In this document: positions 58,501-64,000 of the stretch, one piece after another
How positions within the stretch are numbered: the stretch's first letter is position 1
How the letters are laid out: the number at the start of each line of letters is the position of its first letter
From: Kineosporia babensis
Lineage (GTDB): Bacteria; Actinomycetota; Actinomycetes; Actinomycetales; Kineosporiaceae
DNA length: 64,000 nt
NCBI RefSeq assembly: GCF_021129305.1
Contig: NZ_JAJOMB010000002.1
Coordinates: forward strand, 310,001-374,000
Direction: 5' to 3'
Translations under genes and position numbers: made by a program
The notes under the pieces: generated by a model
Told to the model about the DNA's origin: nothing
What the model saw: the letters and a program-made list of their open reading frames with translations, nothing else
Databases searched by the model: none

Positions 58501-61500
58501 GCACACCCAGCACCTGGGCTTCCGCAGTGGCAACCTGGAAGCGTTCGTGCTTTCCGGGCACAAGGTTTCGTACTTGGAAGAGCCGGGCTCGATCAGTACC
58601 GACCGGATGCAGCGCTGGGCGAATCTGGGCGTCAACCGCGAGATCAACCCGCCGCACGACCTCGACCGGCCGATGAAGTACTCGCTGCTGGTCACCGAGA
58701 AGGCGCCGACCCGAGCCGGTCAGCTGTACAAGCTGGACGAGTGGGCGGTCTCGGGCTTCAGCGATGCCGCCAAGGCCGCGCACGCCAGCGTCGCCTACGT
58801 CCTGAAGGACGGCGGCGCCGAAGCGCTCCGGGGTTTCCGGGACAGTGGTTACGAGCAGGCGGACGGTTCGTGGCAGTGGTTCAGCGGCTTCAACGAGCTG
58901 TACAGCAGTTTCCAGAACTTCTCGGCAAGCGCGCAGTGGAACAGCGTGCTGCGGCTGAGTCCGGCCGATAAGACCGAGCTGGGGCAGCAGCTGGAGTCTC
59001 TGGCCACGCAGCTGGGCTGGGACCCGCAGTACCAGGGCTGGAACGACGATCTGGCCGGGTTCGGTTCGTCCGCCGGTCTGCGGACGGCCCTGGGTACGTT
59101 GCGCCGGGTGGACGAGCTGGCCTCCCGGTTCGGCTCGTACCAGTCGGCCTGGGTGACCGACCTGCGGGCCGGCTACCTGCGGGGTGGCAAGCAGGCCTGG
59201 AAGGACTTCAAGGCCTACTTCCAGATCCAGCCGGGCTTCACCGCCAACGATCTCGGCCTGATCTCCGAGCAGCTGGCCGACAACTGGGGCCACCGCTACT
59301 CGATCGCCGGTGGGCCGACCCATCTGGGTCGGGCGCTGAGCGATGACGGCCAGGTCCGGGCGGTCTTCCCGGAGCTGGCCTTGGTCAACCCGGAGTTGAA
59401 GCTCGGCGGCGAGTACGCCGTCAACTGCGTGATCTCGTTCATCACGATGTCGATCGCGGTGCGTGAGGGCGAGGCGTTCCAGGCGCCGCCGAGCGAGATG
59501 TGGTCGCACGCCGAGCTGATCGCCTGGCAGGGCCAGCAACTCGGCCTGCCCGAAGGAGCCACGCCGAAGGTCGTGCGCACCGGTTCCCTCGAGAGCATCC
59601 GCGCTGCCATGCTGCAGGCCGGCGAGGGCAGCCAGGCCGCCCTGGTGTTCGATCTCCCCGGCCGCGAGTACGGCCACGTGGTCAACGTGGTCACCCGGGA
59701 CCACCAAGTGTGGTTCCTCGACGCCCAGGCGGGCCGCGCCGCCCGGGTGCCGGAAAGCGTCCGTACGTTCGAGTTCTGGCCCATGTCGGCCGACATCGAG
59801 AATCTGGCCGACGCCCGTCCGGTCCCGGTCGAAGGTCTGACCGATCTTCCCCGGATCGGTGCGCTGGACCAGGCCGAACTCCTGGCCGAACCGGACGTGC
59901 CGTTCCTGATCACCCATCAGGGCATGGCCACCGGCGATCAGTGGGGCCTGCTGGCCACCCTGCTGCACAACCCCAATGCTCATGTGGCGCTGGGTATCCC
60001 GGCCGCCGACGGCCCGGACGCGGCGATGCGCCCGCTGGCCGAGTCGATTCACGACTTCTACACCGCAACTGGCGTCAGCGGCCAGGTGACCCCGATTCAC
60101 GTCCGCTCGATGGGTGAGCTGACCAAGACCGCCCGCAACCGCTTCCCGGACGCCGAGCAGGTCTCGCTGACCTTCGGCACCCGTTACGTCGAGCGGTACG
60201 CCGAGGACTTCGGCGAGGAGTTCAAGCGGGCCCTGAAGATCGACACCAGATCGATGGATGCCCGGGGCCCGGCGATCGGGGCCTGGCTGAGTTCGCGAGG
60301 GATCAGTCTGTCCGCGAACACCGAGGTTCTGGTGCTCTGGTCGCGGTTCAGTGGCAAGAAGGGCAAGGCCCACCTCGAGCACGACACCAGCCTGACCGGC
60401 GTCAGTCAGCTGATCGACGACCTGCGGGGAAACCTGACTCCCGGGCGCGAGCGGATCGTAGTGATCGCGGGCGACCGGCATCCGAGCTGGGGCGCTCCGG
60501 GGCAGAAGCCCTCCGGCTACTACGGTCAGCTCGCCGCTCAGGCCAGTGGGCCGCAATTCCAGGTGATCGACCTGACCGAGTTCTGGAAGAGCCCGGACAG
60601 CCGGCCCCTGATCACCCCGGGCGCCGACCCGCACCTGACCAGCGACCCGCGGGTCAACCAGTTGGGCGTCTACGAGCACCTGCACCGCAACGCCCGGGTG
60701 CAGCACCTGGGCTTCCGCAGCGGCAACCTGGAGGCCTTCGTCCTGGCCGGGCACCACGTGTCCTACCTGGAGGAGCCGGGCTCGATCAGCACCGAGCGGA
60801 TGCAGCGCTGGGCCGACCTGGGGGTCAACCGGCAGATCAACCCGGCGCACGACCTCGGCCGTTCGATGCGCTACGCACTCCTGGTGATGGAGAAGGCCCC
60901 GACCGTCGGCGGCCAGATCTACAAGGTCGACGAGTGGGCGGTGCAGAACTTCACCCAGACCGCCAAGGACACCCACGCCAGCCTGGCCTACATCGGCCGG
61001 GCCGACGCCGCCCAGCAGGCCGAGGCCGTGCAGGGGTTCCGCGACAGCGGGTACCTGAACAGCCGGGGCGAGTGGCAGTGGGCCAGCGGCTTCAACGAGC
61101 TGTGGTCGGGCTTCGAACGGTTCGCCAACAGCCCGGAGTGGGCCTACGTGCTGCGGCTGACCCAGGCCGAGAAGGCCGAGTTCGCCTCTCAGCTGCAGCA
61201 TCTGGCCGGTCTGCTCGGCTGGGACTGGAACGCCGGGGCCTGGGACGACTCCCAGGCCCAGTTCACCACCCGCTCCGGTCTGGGCCGGACGTTGCAGACC
61301 ATGGCCCGGATCGACCATCTGGTGGAACGCCTGGCCTCGTACCAGTCCGCCTGGATGAGCGACCTTCGGGACAGCTACCGCAACGCCGGCGAGCAGTCCT
61401 GGACGGATTACAAGGCGGCGTTCCGCTTCCAGCCCGGCTTCACCGCCCGCGACCTGGAACTGATCCGGGGGCAGTTGCGGGAGAACTGGACCGGGCGGCG

Positions 61501-64000
61501 TTGGCTGGCCGGAGGCGAGCACCGCGCCGGGCAGTTGCTCGGCGACGACCTGCGGGTGCGGGAGTACTTCCCCGAGCTGGCCCTGGTCAACCCGGAACTG
61601 AACCGCGGGGGCGAGTACGCGGTCAACTGCGTGATCTCGTTCATCACGATGTCGATCGCGCTGCGCGAGGGTGAGGCGTTCCAGGCGCCGCCGAGCGAGA
61701 TGTGGTCGCACGCCGAGCTGATCGCCTGGCAAGACCAGCAGCTCGGGACCACCGCAGTTTTTCGCACGAGCGATCTGGACGAGATCCGCGCGGCCATGTT
61801 GAGCGCCGGTGAAGGTGCCCAGGCGGCCATGGTCTTCGATGTTCCGGCCCGTGGGTTCGGGCACGTGGTCAACGTGGTGACTCGCGGCGGGCAGGTGTGG
61901 TTCCTGGACGCTCAGGCCGGTGGCGTGGCGGTGCTGCCGGACGGTGTGAACGAGGTCGAGTTCTGGCCGATGTCCGCCGGTATCGCTGATCTCGGGCAGC
62001 CGGTTGCGGCCGACGAGCTGCTGGACCTGCCGCCGATCGGTGCGCTGGACCAGGCCGAGCTGCTGGCCGAGCCGGACGTGCCGTTCCTGATCACGCATCC
62101 CGGGATGGCGACGGGTGATCAGTGGGGGATCCTGGCGACGTTGCTGAACAACCCGAATGCCACGGTGGCGCTGGGTCTTCCGGCGGTGAACGGCCCGGAT
62201 GCGGCGATGCGTCCGCTGGCCGAGTCGATCCGGGACTTCTACGCGGCGACCGGGGTGATGGACCAGGTTCGGCTGATGGAGGTGCGCTCGATCGGTGCCC
62301 TGACCCGGGCCGCCCGTAACGCCTTCCCGGATCAGGAACAGGTCTCGGTCACGTTCGGCACCCGGTACGTGGAGCAGTTCGCGTACGGTTTCGGTGGCCG
62401 GTTCAAGGAAGCGTTGCGGATCGACCCGGTCTCGATGGCCGCGCGGGGTCCGGCGATCGGGCAGTGGCTGTCCGGCAAGGGGATCAGTCTCGGGCCGGAC
62501 GTCGAGGTCCTGGTGCTGTGGTCGCGGTTCAGCGGGAAGAAGGGCAAGGCGCACGTTGAGCACGACACCAGCCTGACCGGGGTGGCCCAGTTGCTGGGCG
62601 ATCTGATGACCTCGGTGCCGCCGGGGCGCCGGCGGGTGGTGGTGATCGCCGGTGACCGGCACCCGAGCTGGGGATCCGCGGGGCGCAAGCCGGTGGATCA
62701 CTACCAGCAGCTGGCTCGTCGGCACCACACCCAGGACTTCCAGGTCGTCGACCTGACCGAGTTCTGGCGCTCGCGCAGCGCTGCGCACCTGATCCGGCCG
62801 CAGTCGGCCCGGCCGGAGTACGCGGCCTATCTGAGCCCGGACCCGCGGGTGAACCAGCTGGCGGTCTTCGAGTACCTGAACCAGTACGCGCACACCCAGC
62901 ACCTGGGCTTCCGCAGCGGCAACCTGGAGGCCTTCGTGCTTTCCGGGCACAAGGTCTCGTACTTGGAAGAGCCGGGCTCGATCAGTACCGACCGGATGCA
63001 GCGCTGGGCGAATCTGGGCGTCAACCAGCAGATCAACCCGGCGCATGATCCCGACCGGCCGATGAAGTACTCGCTGCTGGTGACCGAGAAGGCGCCGACC
63101 CGGGCGGGTCAGTTGTACAAGCTGGACGAGTGGGCGGTCTCGGGTTTCAGCGATGCTGCCAAAGCTGCGCACGCCAGCATCGGCTACGTGCTGAAAGACG
63201 CTGACGCTCAGTCGGTTCAGGGCTTCCGGGACAGCGGTTACGAGCAGGCCGACGGTTCGTGGCAGTGGTTCAGCGGCTTCAACGAGCTGTACGCCGGCTT
63301 CCGGGAATTTGCGGCGAGCCCGCAGTGGAACAGCGTGTTGCGGCTGAATCCGGCCGAGAAGACCGAGCTGGGGCAGCAGCTGGAGTACCTGGCCACGCAG
63401 CTTGGCTGGGACCCGCAGTACCAGAGCTGGAACGACGACCTGGCCACCTTCGTTTCGGCCGCCGGTCTGCGCAGCGTTCTGGGAACGCTGCAGCGGGTGG
63501 ACGAGCTGGCCTCGCGGTTCGGCTCGTACCAGTCGGCGTGGGTCGCGGATCTGCGGGCCAGTTACCTGCGGGGTGGCAAGCAGGCCTGGAAGGACTTCAA
63601 GGCCTACTTCCAGATCCAGCCGGGCTTCACCGCAAACGATCTCGGCCTGATCCGCGAGCAGTTGGCTGACAACTGGGGGTACTCGTACCCCATCGCCGGC
63701 GGTCAGGCTCAGGGCCAGCCGCTGAGCGACGACGCAGCTGTGCGGGCCGCCTTCCCCGAGCTTGCGGCGGTGAACCCGGAGTGGGAGCGCGGGGGCGAGT
63801 ACGCGGTCAACTGCGTGATCTCGTTCATCACGATGTCGATCGCGCTGCGCGAGGGTGAGGCTTTCCAGGCGCCGCCGAGCGAGATGTGGTCGCACGCCGA
63901 GCTGATCGCCTGGCAGGGTCAGCAACTCGGGACTACTGCTGTCTTCCGCACGAGTGATCTGGACGAGATCCGGACTGCGATGCTGGCAGCCGGTGAAGGT
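46571..64000 (+). CDS. Giant T7SS-linked polymorphic toxin with tandem glutamine-deamidase modules (3' end outside window)
   Basis: One uninterrupted frame of 5810 codons with no stop in the window. TTG start with AAGGAG 6 nt upstream. Residues 1-30 (RPGDWSPLGLGGDPTPGDP) match the T7SS-signal type N-terminus of actinobacterial toxins. A helical region (30-160), a hydrophobic stretch (about 168-205), a repetitive LKLTDGV/LKVTNSAGV segment (about 600-765), and long helical/linker regions (to about 2290) follow. From about 2290 come tandem modules, at 53417, 55406, 57620, 59834 and 62015. Modules 1-4 contain a papain-fold toxin 1/glutamine-deamidase-like domain: Cys3552/His3633/Asp3648, Cys4286/His4369/Asp4384, Cys5020/His5098/Asp5113, and Cys5748 with the rest beyond the edge. 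Divergent from the T7SS genes, which probably export it. An adjacent immunity gene would be expected downstream, out of view. Confidence 0.9.
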   Translation, partial: MARPGDWSPLGLGGDPTPGDPEVVDGIVKYMKLIQQAATDADQGINNIMSGTGDGAFVGRTADWLREEIESKTKTFLSAVADAFETAAPAMSSYAQKLRDAQASADSALSQAQGLDEDDTKRETLKQQAENAKADLESAASTASSAVDSVAHATNPWAKSACEQFWDAFFWIVLLITVVAIFVGGPLGLIAFALNVVLAVKEIVDFAQGNSSIGELLLSLVGVLFPSTRALKLGDLVSSIKSATAAIAKGTWAGLKGLGNGMLNIFRNLTWSGITKNVSNFGNVVVTAVRTGAAWIPKAVVGAGAFAHGLVALPNTSISAISAGFVNGLGKLAGAGVAKLNSALDGFLNSRFAQLTMESLGGWQALRIFLPMAGHEIRGLGVLNAFKIGVLGRGLNIGSFKNMTLLDKMGDTVQVVKGVTMTGGGVYDAWSKVMHPEIITPGGASTGLGNALPDLSRPVTEMPPIRVSDVINRMPDVDGSLLRGPRGDFGSVNIGNNTTIADLNNSSWQVNGANSSFSANASGIHVPNNSFSSLGDVGGADLRQFGSIDAIANAGAQISPALGEAGAGASKLVLPAAGGLGAVKIPGLVDGLGSAGAVGSLKAMGDLDALTKVGNLNQLGDLNKLGGTSVLTDGNVTLKPGGLQITDGSGAVSSLADLKVTNSAGVTFDLGSMKLTDGVAMVSPAGLRVDSPGAGPMRFSDGVSSVDVGKLQISNGTGNAIGLNELKLTNSAGVSFDIHSLKLTDGVNSVDLSANLRVVDGIGGATPINGITGLTEHLSTPGGLQSMLGLDQTTALNGMQNMFTGATGHSLGSVPGGSLGSSSGGNALSSIHNAKLHADLSDFAVRELPKLMDREFQVLKKTDEAVQISLSEDAITHIGNNLTGGAAAGRPGSFDLPSVRPSGDISFNSGPARQPLIQDGVHIEPQVAKLEAPGVNRIEDALAQLADVDAPRPSTADSASAHLGDIDDAGSAVGARPDLAGGEIPVGRAGELGTDAQPLAVTPEGRVVDPSVNPARVQPEIPSPAVPKPHAGDPLAEVKHLADRLFPGNADAVVTYQAAQGLLHQAQAARAAGLEAGATGQVAAQQINDVVIAERLVAKAEQQLAAQGLDGAQVDARMAELDAADVKFAEAQVEIDIAAKKQIDAVRDSEFSGAPVPARGDEMFQGPGEFQPHRALGLDEMEWRGLEKAQAELNFSNLKVDEQTLKATLDSLGLDPATYQKFVEARDLGPSPSQLQAYRDEAPWLRNSLSDADIRKAMTETSGDRLLREAIHNDDYAFGDLREMVKAVWQDFVVKAGGDADLALDRLTYVQWQSNPLHAGQLPEGMEAGDVARLIHGRDNAVRLSSESNDLPTTAGREVDPPGGVSLDGLSKVWGDVVDLVRANYRDLEFTPGLTGTEMSAKLDEVVARIGDGLPELFARQARFEDELIAQLPKFDAMAESTRGQASWGIGDGALDRARINFAGELRGGFNQTLRDLDIRFTGRPADEFLSEADSALRAELFGDAALRADAAPEPYRGNHPYAAGLEHFADPATLNKAIGEEAFQNWSSKIDEITANIPDRLRFEGEATDALDDAGRRFHDLAEGANADQKLIDAIAADHRANTAVAFHDAYGAGGSRRGWLDHEMGSGDAFGGGRSAQADWRANDSWDYRPVGPGDDAVSAGPVSGHSAMDDLDAGVGRATPDTAGGVQIEQVPGPNLDQVQELVQVPKPSSLADEAAQTPAPKPFTETTARPAQLPESPFSTGRQLYANPAAAIEHDVAIFESRFAQAGVPQAVSDSVLANFRTQAADLARLHQASGHSLETAMKKGVSYAGSVSAPVNLHFAYEQLLKQPQAWSTFHHRVEQVAHRLEGTAFAKLDAADLGHLSPAEQLQVRSDALGSVADGVNQVMSRLYTTPGSIFARADAAGMDLAYLAPKVEGALEQLLAGPPPVANLQSLDEIQSWASGLQAHADARFAKIDPAPYRQDLIAQAQSDFSAGLGRAVEEFSANLGAGAKVVQVQADLLVQLRENLTDAYVSPLSGAQVLHDLATGRTSWAQAMIDSLPGSPSLNSLELTTVDGRTVLRPFEAGDLSLGAPAREFTVDGPVLHIEPGANGQVPGLAQVADLIEALPPLLRPHDFAVHPSAPFTADELRIVLGADHTTVEPFPAPRVQELSDQELQTTFQLGTFDSALKGTDDLGAWWPEQVFLGAALASGLAAALRPELTDLARYVVFRSSGDGPAPHSFSQDQRQRRLDSEVVPVVTALFGANQIGEVTQDLVQRVSGVTTDLIKALDLHRPGLLGGAPFKGKAGPRVPLPAVEHGTPFVIKHAGYATGDQWSVLATLLHNPSAMVALGRPSLEGIDAATGRAARTISSFYEAAGVGDRVIPVDIGVMDDFGKALKKIEGLDSLIVPINYGTKYVAKYTPDFRGQFRETYKQALRIDAGSMAGRNQDIGAYLGEKGIALTPGTEVLVLWSRFSGKRGNAHLEHDTSLTGVRQILDHLSTSVPAGGQRLVVIAGDRHPQWGRQSAKPAEYFGELAQGYTDALKVVDLTEFWTDPKAARLLDPAANPALTSDPRVNQLGVFEYLHQHSNLQHLGFRSGNLEAYTLSGHKVSYLEENFSFSGDRMKAWSNLGYQRITLEQSPTRSGQLYKVDELALRGVNNPQLKGLMEATADALYVLDHLVRTAGAKNAFNGTAKALREFRDSGFRNQNGKWQQESRFDNLWGGFEALRSSPEWADDTVVRVRPQDKPELSARMDAFANQLGWHKDNGDWELDRSRAVFDDKARQPEVLDNIRRLTELLDPLSKDRSTWLVKLRADLYQAGDVAQWKALKEPFTVTRGFTDNDLTGIGDRLQYNWSSAAPAHGLKRVASDPDLGQQPAKRHQMSLLESVFDKVGKQHRGLAGPDLDYVRDALQELERNPVQGVPGDSISLSREIFRRWALENGLHNFREGLPGGAPALHEQQFAGSRSTPLTEAQLLARPDVPFTITHQGMATGDQWGILATLLNNPRAKVVLGMPLASGPDAAMRPLAQSVLDFYRATGVGHRVTPMDVEAMGDLTRTVRNTFTADNHVSVTFGTRYVEQFAEDFGEQFKQALRIDSTSMAARGPAIGQWLSGKGISLGADTEVLVLWSRFSGKKGKAHVEHDTSLTGITQLLEDLQHSVPAGRDRIVVIAGDRHPEWGSTTSSKPGHHYQQVGDALRAGDFRVVDLTEFWNDPTSARLITPGANPHLTSDARVNQLGIYEYLNLHANTQHLGFRSGNLEAFVLSGHQVSYLEEPGSISADRMQRWANLGVNEQINPPHDLGREMRYARLQVDRSPTLSGQLYKLDEWAAQAFSDAAKAAHTSFSYIARMPEDFDQLVAGVRGFRDGGYQKPDGSWQAVSGFDELWSAFGKFAENQYTPYVMRLTPPEKADLPVQLRQLADQLGWDWSANGWDPARGLFERDWAGLQETLQTMSRVDALIKPFGDVQSAWMATKLRPGYLQGGKEAWQNFKNYWAGTLGYQKGFTQADLGLIRDQLRDNWYGPRLAGDELRTGLLLNDPEQVRRHFPELGSVNPELGRGGEYAVNCVISFITMSIAVREGEAFQAPPSEMWSRTELINWQGQQLGSSDGAKVFRTDSVEDVRAAMLAAGNGSQAALVFEVPGKDYGHVINVVTRAGEVWFLDAQAGATAVIPDGVKEFEFWPMSPGIADLQRPVPSAELTDLPWLGTLDQAELLAEPDVPFLITHPGMATGDQWGILATLLNNPNATVALGLPAANGPDAAMRPLAESIRDFYAATGVMDQVVLMETRTIGGLTKAARNAFPDQDQVSVTFGTRYVEQFAEGFGGRFKEALRTDPAAMDARGPAIGEWLATKGIGLGPDVEVLVLWSRFSGKKGKAHVEHDTSITGVAQLLSQLMGSVPQGRRRVVVIAGDRHPSWGSAGQKPANYYQQIADTYYNGGPNFKVVDLTEFWRSRSAAHLIRPQSARPEYAAQLSPDPRVNQLAIYEYLNQYAHTQHLGFRSGNLEAFVLSGHKVSYLEEPGSISTDRMQRWANLGVNREINPPHDLDRPMKYSLLVTEKAPTRAGQLYKLDEWAVSGFSDAAKAAHASVAYVLKDGGAEALRGFRDSGYEQADGSWQWFSGFNELYSSFQNFSASAQWNSVLRLSPADKTELGQQLESLATQLGWDPQYQGWNDDLAGFGSSAGLRTALGTLRRVDELASRFGSYQSAWVTDLRAGYLRGGKQAWKDFKAYFQIQPGFTANDLGLISEQLADNWGHRYSIAGGPTHLGRALSDDGQVRAVFPELALVNPELKLGGEYAVNCVISFITMSIAVREGEAFQAPPSEMWSHAELIAWQGQQLGLPEGATPKVVRTGSLESIRAAMLQAGEGSQAALVFDLPGREYGHVVNVVTRDHQVWFLDAQAGRAARVPESVRTFEFWPMSADIENLADARPVPVEGLTDLPRIGALDQAELLAEPDVPFLITHQGMATGDQWGLLATLLHNPNAHVALGIPAADGPDAAMRPLAESIHDFYTATGVSGQVTPIHVRSMGELTKTARNRFPDAEQVSLTFGTRYVERYAEDFGEEFKRALKIDTRSMDARGPAIGAWLSSRGISLSANTEVLVLWSRFSGKKGKAHLEHDTSLTGVSQLIDDLRGNLTPGRERIVVIAGDRHPSWGAPGQKPSGYYGQLAAQASGPQFQVIDLTEFWKSPDSRPLITPGADPHLTSDPRVNQLGVYEHLHRNARVQHLGFRSGNLEAFVLAGHHVSYLEEPGSISTERMQRWADLGVNRQINPAHDLGRSMRYALLVMEKAPTVGGQIYKVDEWAVQNFTQTAKDTHASLAYIGRADAAQQAEAVQGFRDSGYLNSRGEWQWASGFNELWSGFERFANSPEWAYVLRLTQAEKAEFASQLQHLAGLLGWDWNAGAWDDSQAQFTTRSGLGRTLQTMARIDHLVERLASYQSAWMSDLRDSYRNAGEQSWTDYKAAFRFQPGFTARDLELIRGQLRENWTGRRWLAGGEHRAGQLLGDDLRVREYFPELALVNPELNRGGEYAVNCVISFITMSIALREGEAFQAPPSEMWSHAELIAWQDQQLGTTAVFRTSDLDEIRAAMLSAGEGAQAAMVFDVPARGFGHVVNVVTRGGQVWFLDAQAGGVAVLPDGVNEVEFWPMSAGIADLGQPVAADELLDLPPIGALDQAELLAEPDVPFLITHPGMATGDQWGILATLLNNPNATVALGLPAVNGPDAAMRPLAESIRDFYAATGVMDQVRLMEVRSIGALTRAARNAFPDQEQVSVTFGTRYVEQFAYGFGGRFKEALRIDPVSMAARGPAIGQWLSGKGISLGPDVEVLVLWSRFSGKKGKAHVEHDTSLTGVAQLLGDLMTSVPPGRRRVVVIAGDRHPSWGSAGRKPVDHYQQLARRHHTQDFQVVDLTEFWRSRSAAHLIRPQSARPEYAAYLSPDPRVNQLAVFEYLNQYAHTQHLGFRSGNLEAFVLSGHKVSYLEEPGSISTDRMQRWANLGVNQQINPAHDPDRPMKYSLLVTEKAPTRAGQLYKLDEWAVSGFSDAAKAAHASIGYVLKDADAQSVQGFRDSGYEQADGSWQWFSGFNELYAGFREFAASPQWNSVLRLNPAEKTELGQQLEYLATQLGWDPQYQSWNDDLATFVSAAGLRSVLGTLQRVDELASRFGSYQSAWVADLRASYLRGGKQAWKDFKAYFQIQPGFTANDLGLIREQLADNWGYSYPIAGGQAQGQPLSDDAAVRAAFPELAAVNPEWERGGEYAVNCVISFITMSIALREGEAFQAPPSEMWSHAELIAWQGQQLGTTAVFRTSDLDEIRTAMLAAGEG
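53417..55405 (+). repeat. Toxin module R0: conserved unknown domain, no deamidase
   Basis: Carries the same landmarks as the later modules: ATGDQW at 53510, LVLWSRFSGK, HLEHDTSLTG, VVIAGDRHP, VVDLTEFW and LGFRSGNLEA. The place of the deamidase is taken by an unrelated charged helical stretch (about 55090-55400). Most diverged copy. Confidence 0.8.
55406..57619 (+). repeat. Toxin module R1 (738 codons), subtype A with deamidase
   Basis: ATGDQW anchor at 55499. Deamidase-like part at about 57170-57560 with NC (Cys codon 57224), GHVINVV (His codon 57467) and FLDAQ (Asp codon 57512). The linker after VVDLTEFW reads NDPTSARLITPGANPHL, like R3. Confidence 0.85.
57620..59833 (+). repeat. Toxin module R2 (738 codons), subtype B with deamidase
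   Basis: ATGDQW at 57713, exactly 2214 nt after R1. Cys codon 59426, His 59675, Asp 59720. The linker after VVDLTEFW reads RSRSAAHLIRPQSARPEYAA, almost identical to R4. Confidence 0.85.
59834..62014 (+). repeat. Toxin module R3 (727 codons), subtype A with deamidase
   Basis: ATGDQW at 59927, 2214 nt after R2. Cys codon 61628, His 61862, Asp 61907. The middle linker is of R1 type (KSPDSRPLITPGADPHL), but the deamidase region (TTAVFRTSDLDEIR) is closest to R4. Confidence 0.85.
62015..64000 (+). repeat. Toxin module R4, subtype B, cut by window end
   Basis: ATGDQW at 62108. Strongly R2-like through the unknown domain. The deamidase Cys codon is at 63812; the His and Asp positions lie beyond 64000. 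Confidence 0.85.

Noticed and set aside
58127-63925. Very long (about 1900-codon) minus-strand open frame with internal repeats
   Set aside because: The repeats merely mirror the plus-strand toxin modules. No ribosome site or domain; composition is shadow-like.
53417-64000. 2.2-kb periodic repeats considered as a CRISPR, IS array or phage tandem
   Set aside because: They keep one reading frame and encode diverged protein modules. No terminal inverted repeats, transposase, short repeats or spacers.
1-64000. tRNA or rRNA genes
   Set aside because: No tRNA-like T-arm/acceptor pattern or rRNA sequence was noticed. This was a visual check only, not a covariance-model scan.

Overview
The window is high-GC DNA (roughly 70% by eye) with GTG/TTG starts, 4-nt start/stop overlaps, IdeR/DmdR-type iron boxes, an MbtH-like protein, a T7SS/WXG100 locus, a MAB_1171c-type membrane protein and probable leaderless transcripts. 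This fits an actinobacterium, probably a filamentous or environmental one. I cannot assign a genus from sequence alone.

Region 1 (1-18.8 kb) is an iron/siderophore island. It holds the 3' part of an L-ornithine N5-monooxygenase and a two-module NRPS with degenerate C domains and a decayed, truncated second A domain. An MbtH-like protein, a Tat/lipobox siderophore-binding lipoprotein, a FecCD-type permease pair and its ATPase follow. A divergent heterodimeric ABC exporter, a LuxR-type regulator with an atypical receiver and a FAD monooxygenase (apparently frameshifted at its C-terminus) complete it. Two iron boxes (8087-8105 and 13172-13190) tie the uptake genes and the exporter to iron repression. 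A nitronate monooxygenase, a membrane protein and a small crystallin-like secreted protein sit inside the island.

Region 2 (18.8-38.1 kb) is a mosaic of short, tightly packed units: a LysE exporter with a divergent Lrp regulator, a GH114-like glycosidase, an ImmA/IrrE-MAB_1171c-XRE group, a ricin-type lectin, an RTX calcium-binding protein, a D-Ala-D-Ala carboxypeptidase, and an RND pump with a NarL-type two-component system and a MerR regulator. A 15-nt sequence is shared upstream of the pump and of the sensor kinase. A GH26 mannanase-like enzyme, a bulb-lectin protein, a DinB-like protein, an aminoglycoside-phosphotransferase-fold kinase and a second atypical LuxR regulator follow.

Region 3 (38.1-64.0 kb) is a type VII secretion locus and is the most interesting part. 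On the minus strand are a 382-aa coiled-coil/low-complexity protein, two ESAT-6-like proteins whose WXG turn is replaced by a shared GLWLxQSSPV motif, a membrane protein, and an EccC/EssC-type ATPase with an FHA-like N-terminus. Divergent from them, a single plus-strand reading frame opens at a TTG (46571) and is still open at the window end, giving at least 5810 codons. It begins with a T7SS-signal-like segment and has a hydrophobic segment and a repetitive middle. It then carries tandem modules of about 730 residues. Four modules contain a papain-fold glutamine-deamidase-like toxin domain; the Cys-His-Asp triad is visible in three, and the fourth is cut by the window edge. Every module, plus one deamidase-less module at the start, carries a further conserved domain of about 500 residues that I do not recognise. 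The inference is that the minus-strand genes secrete this multi-warhead polymorphic toxin. No immunity gene is visible before the window ends.
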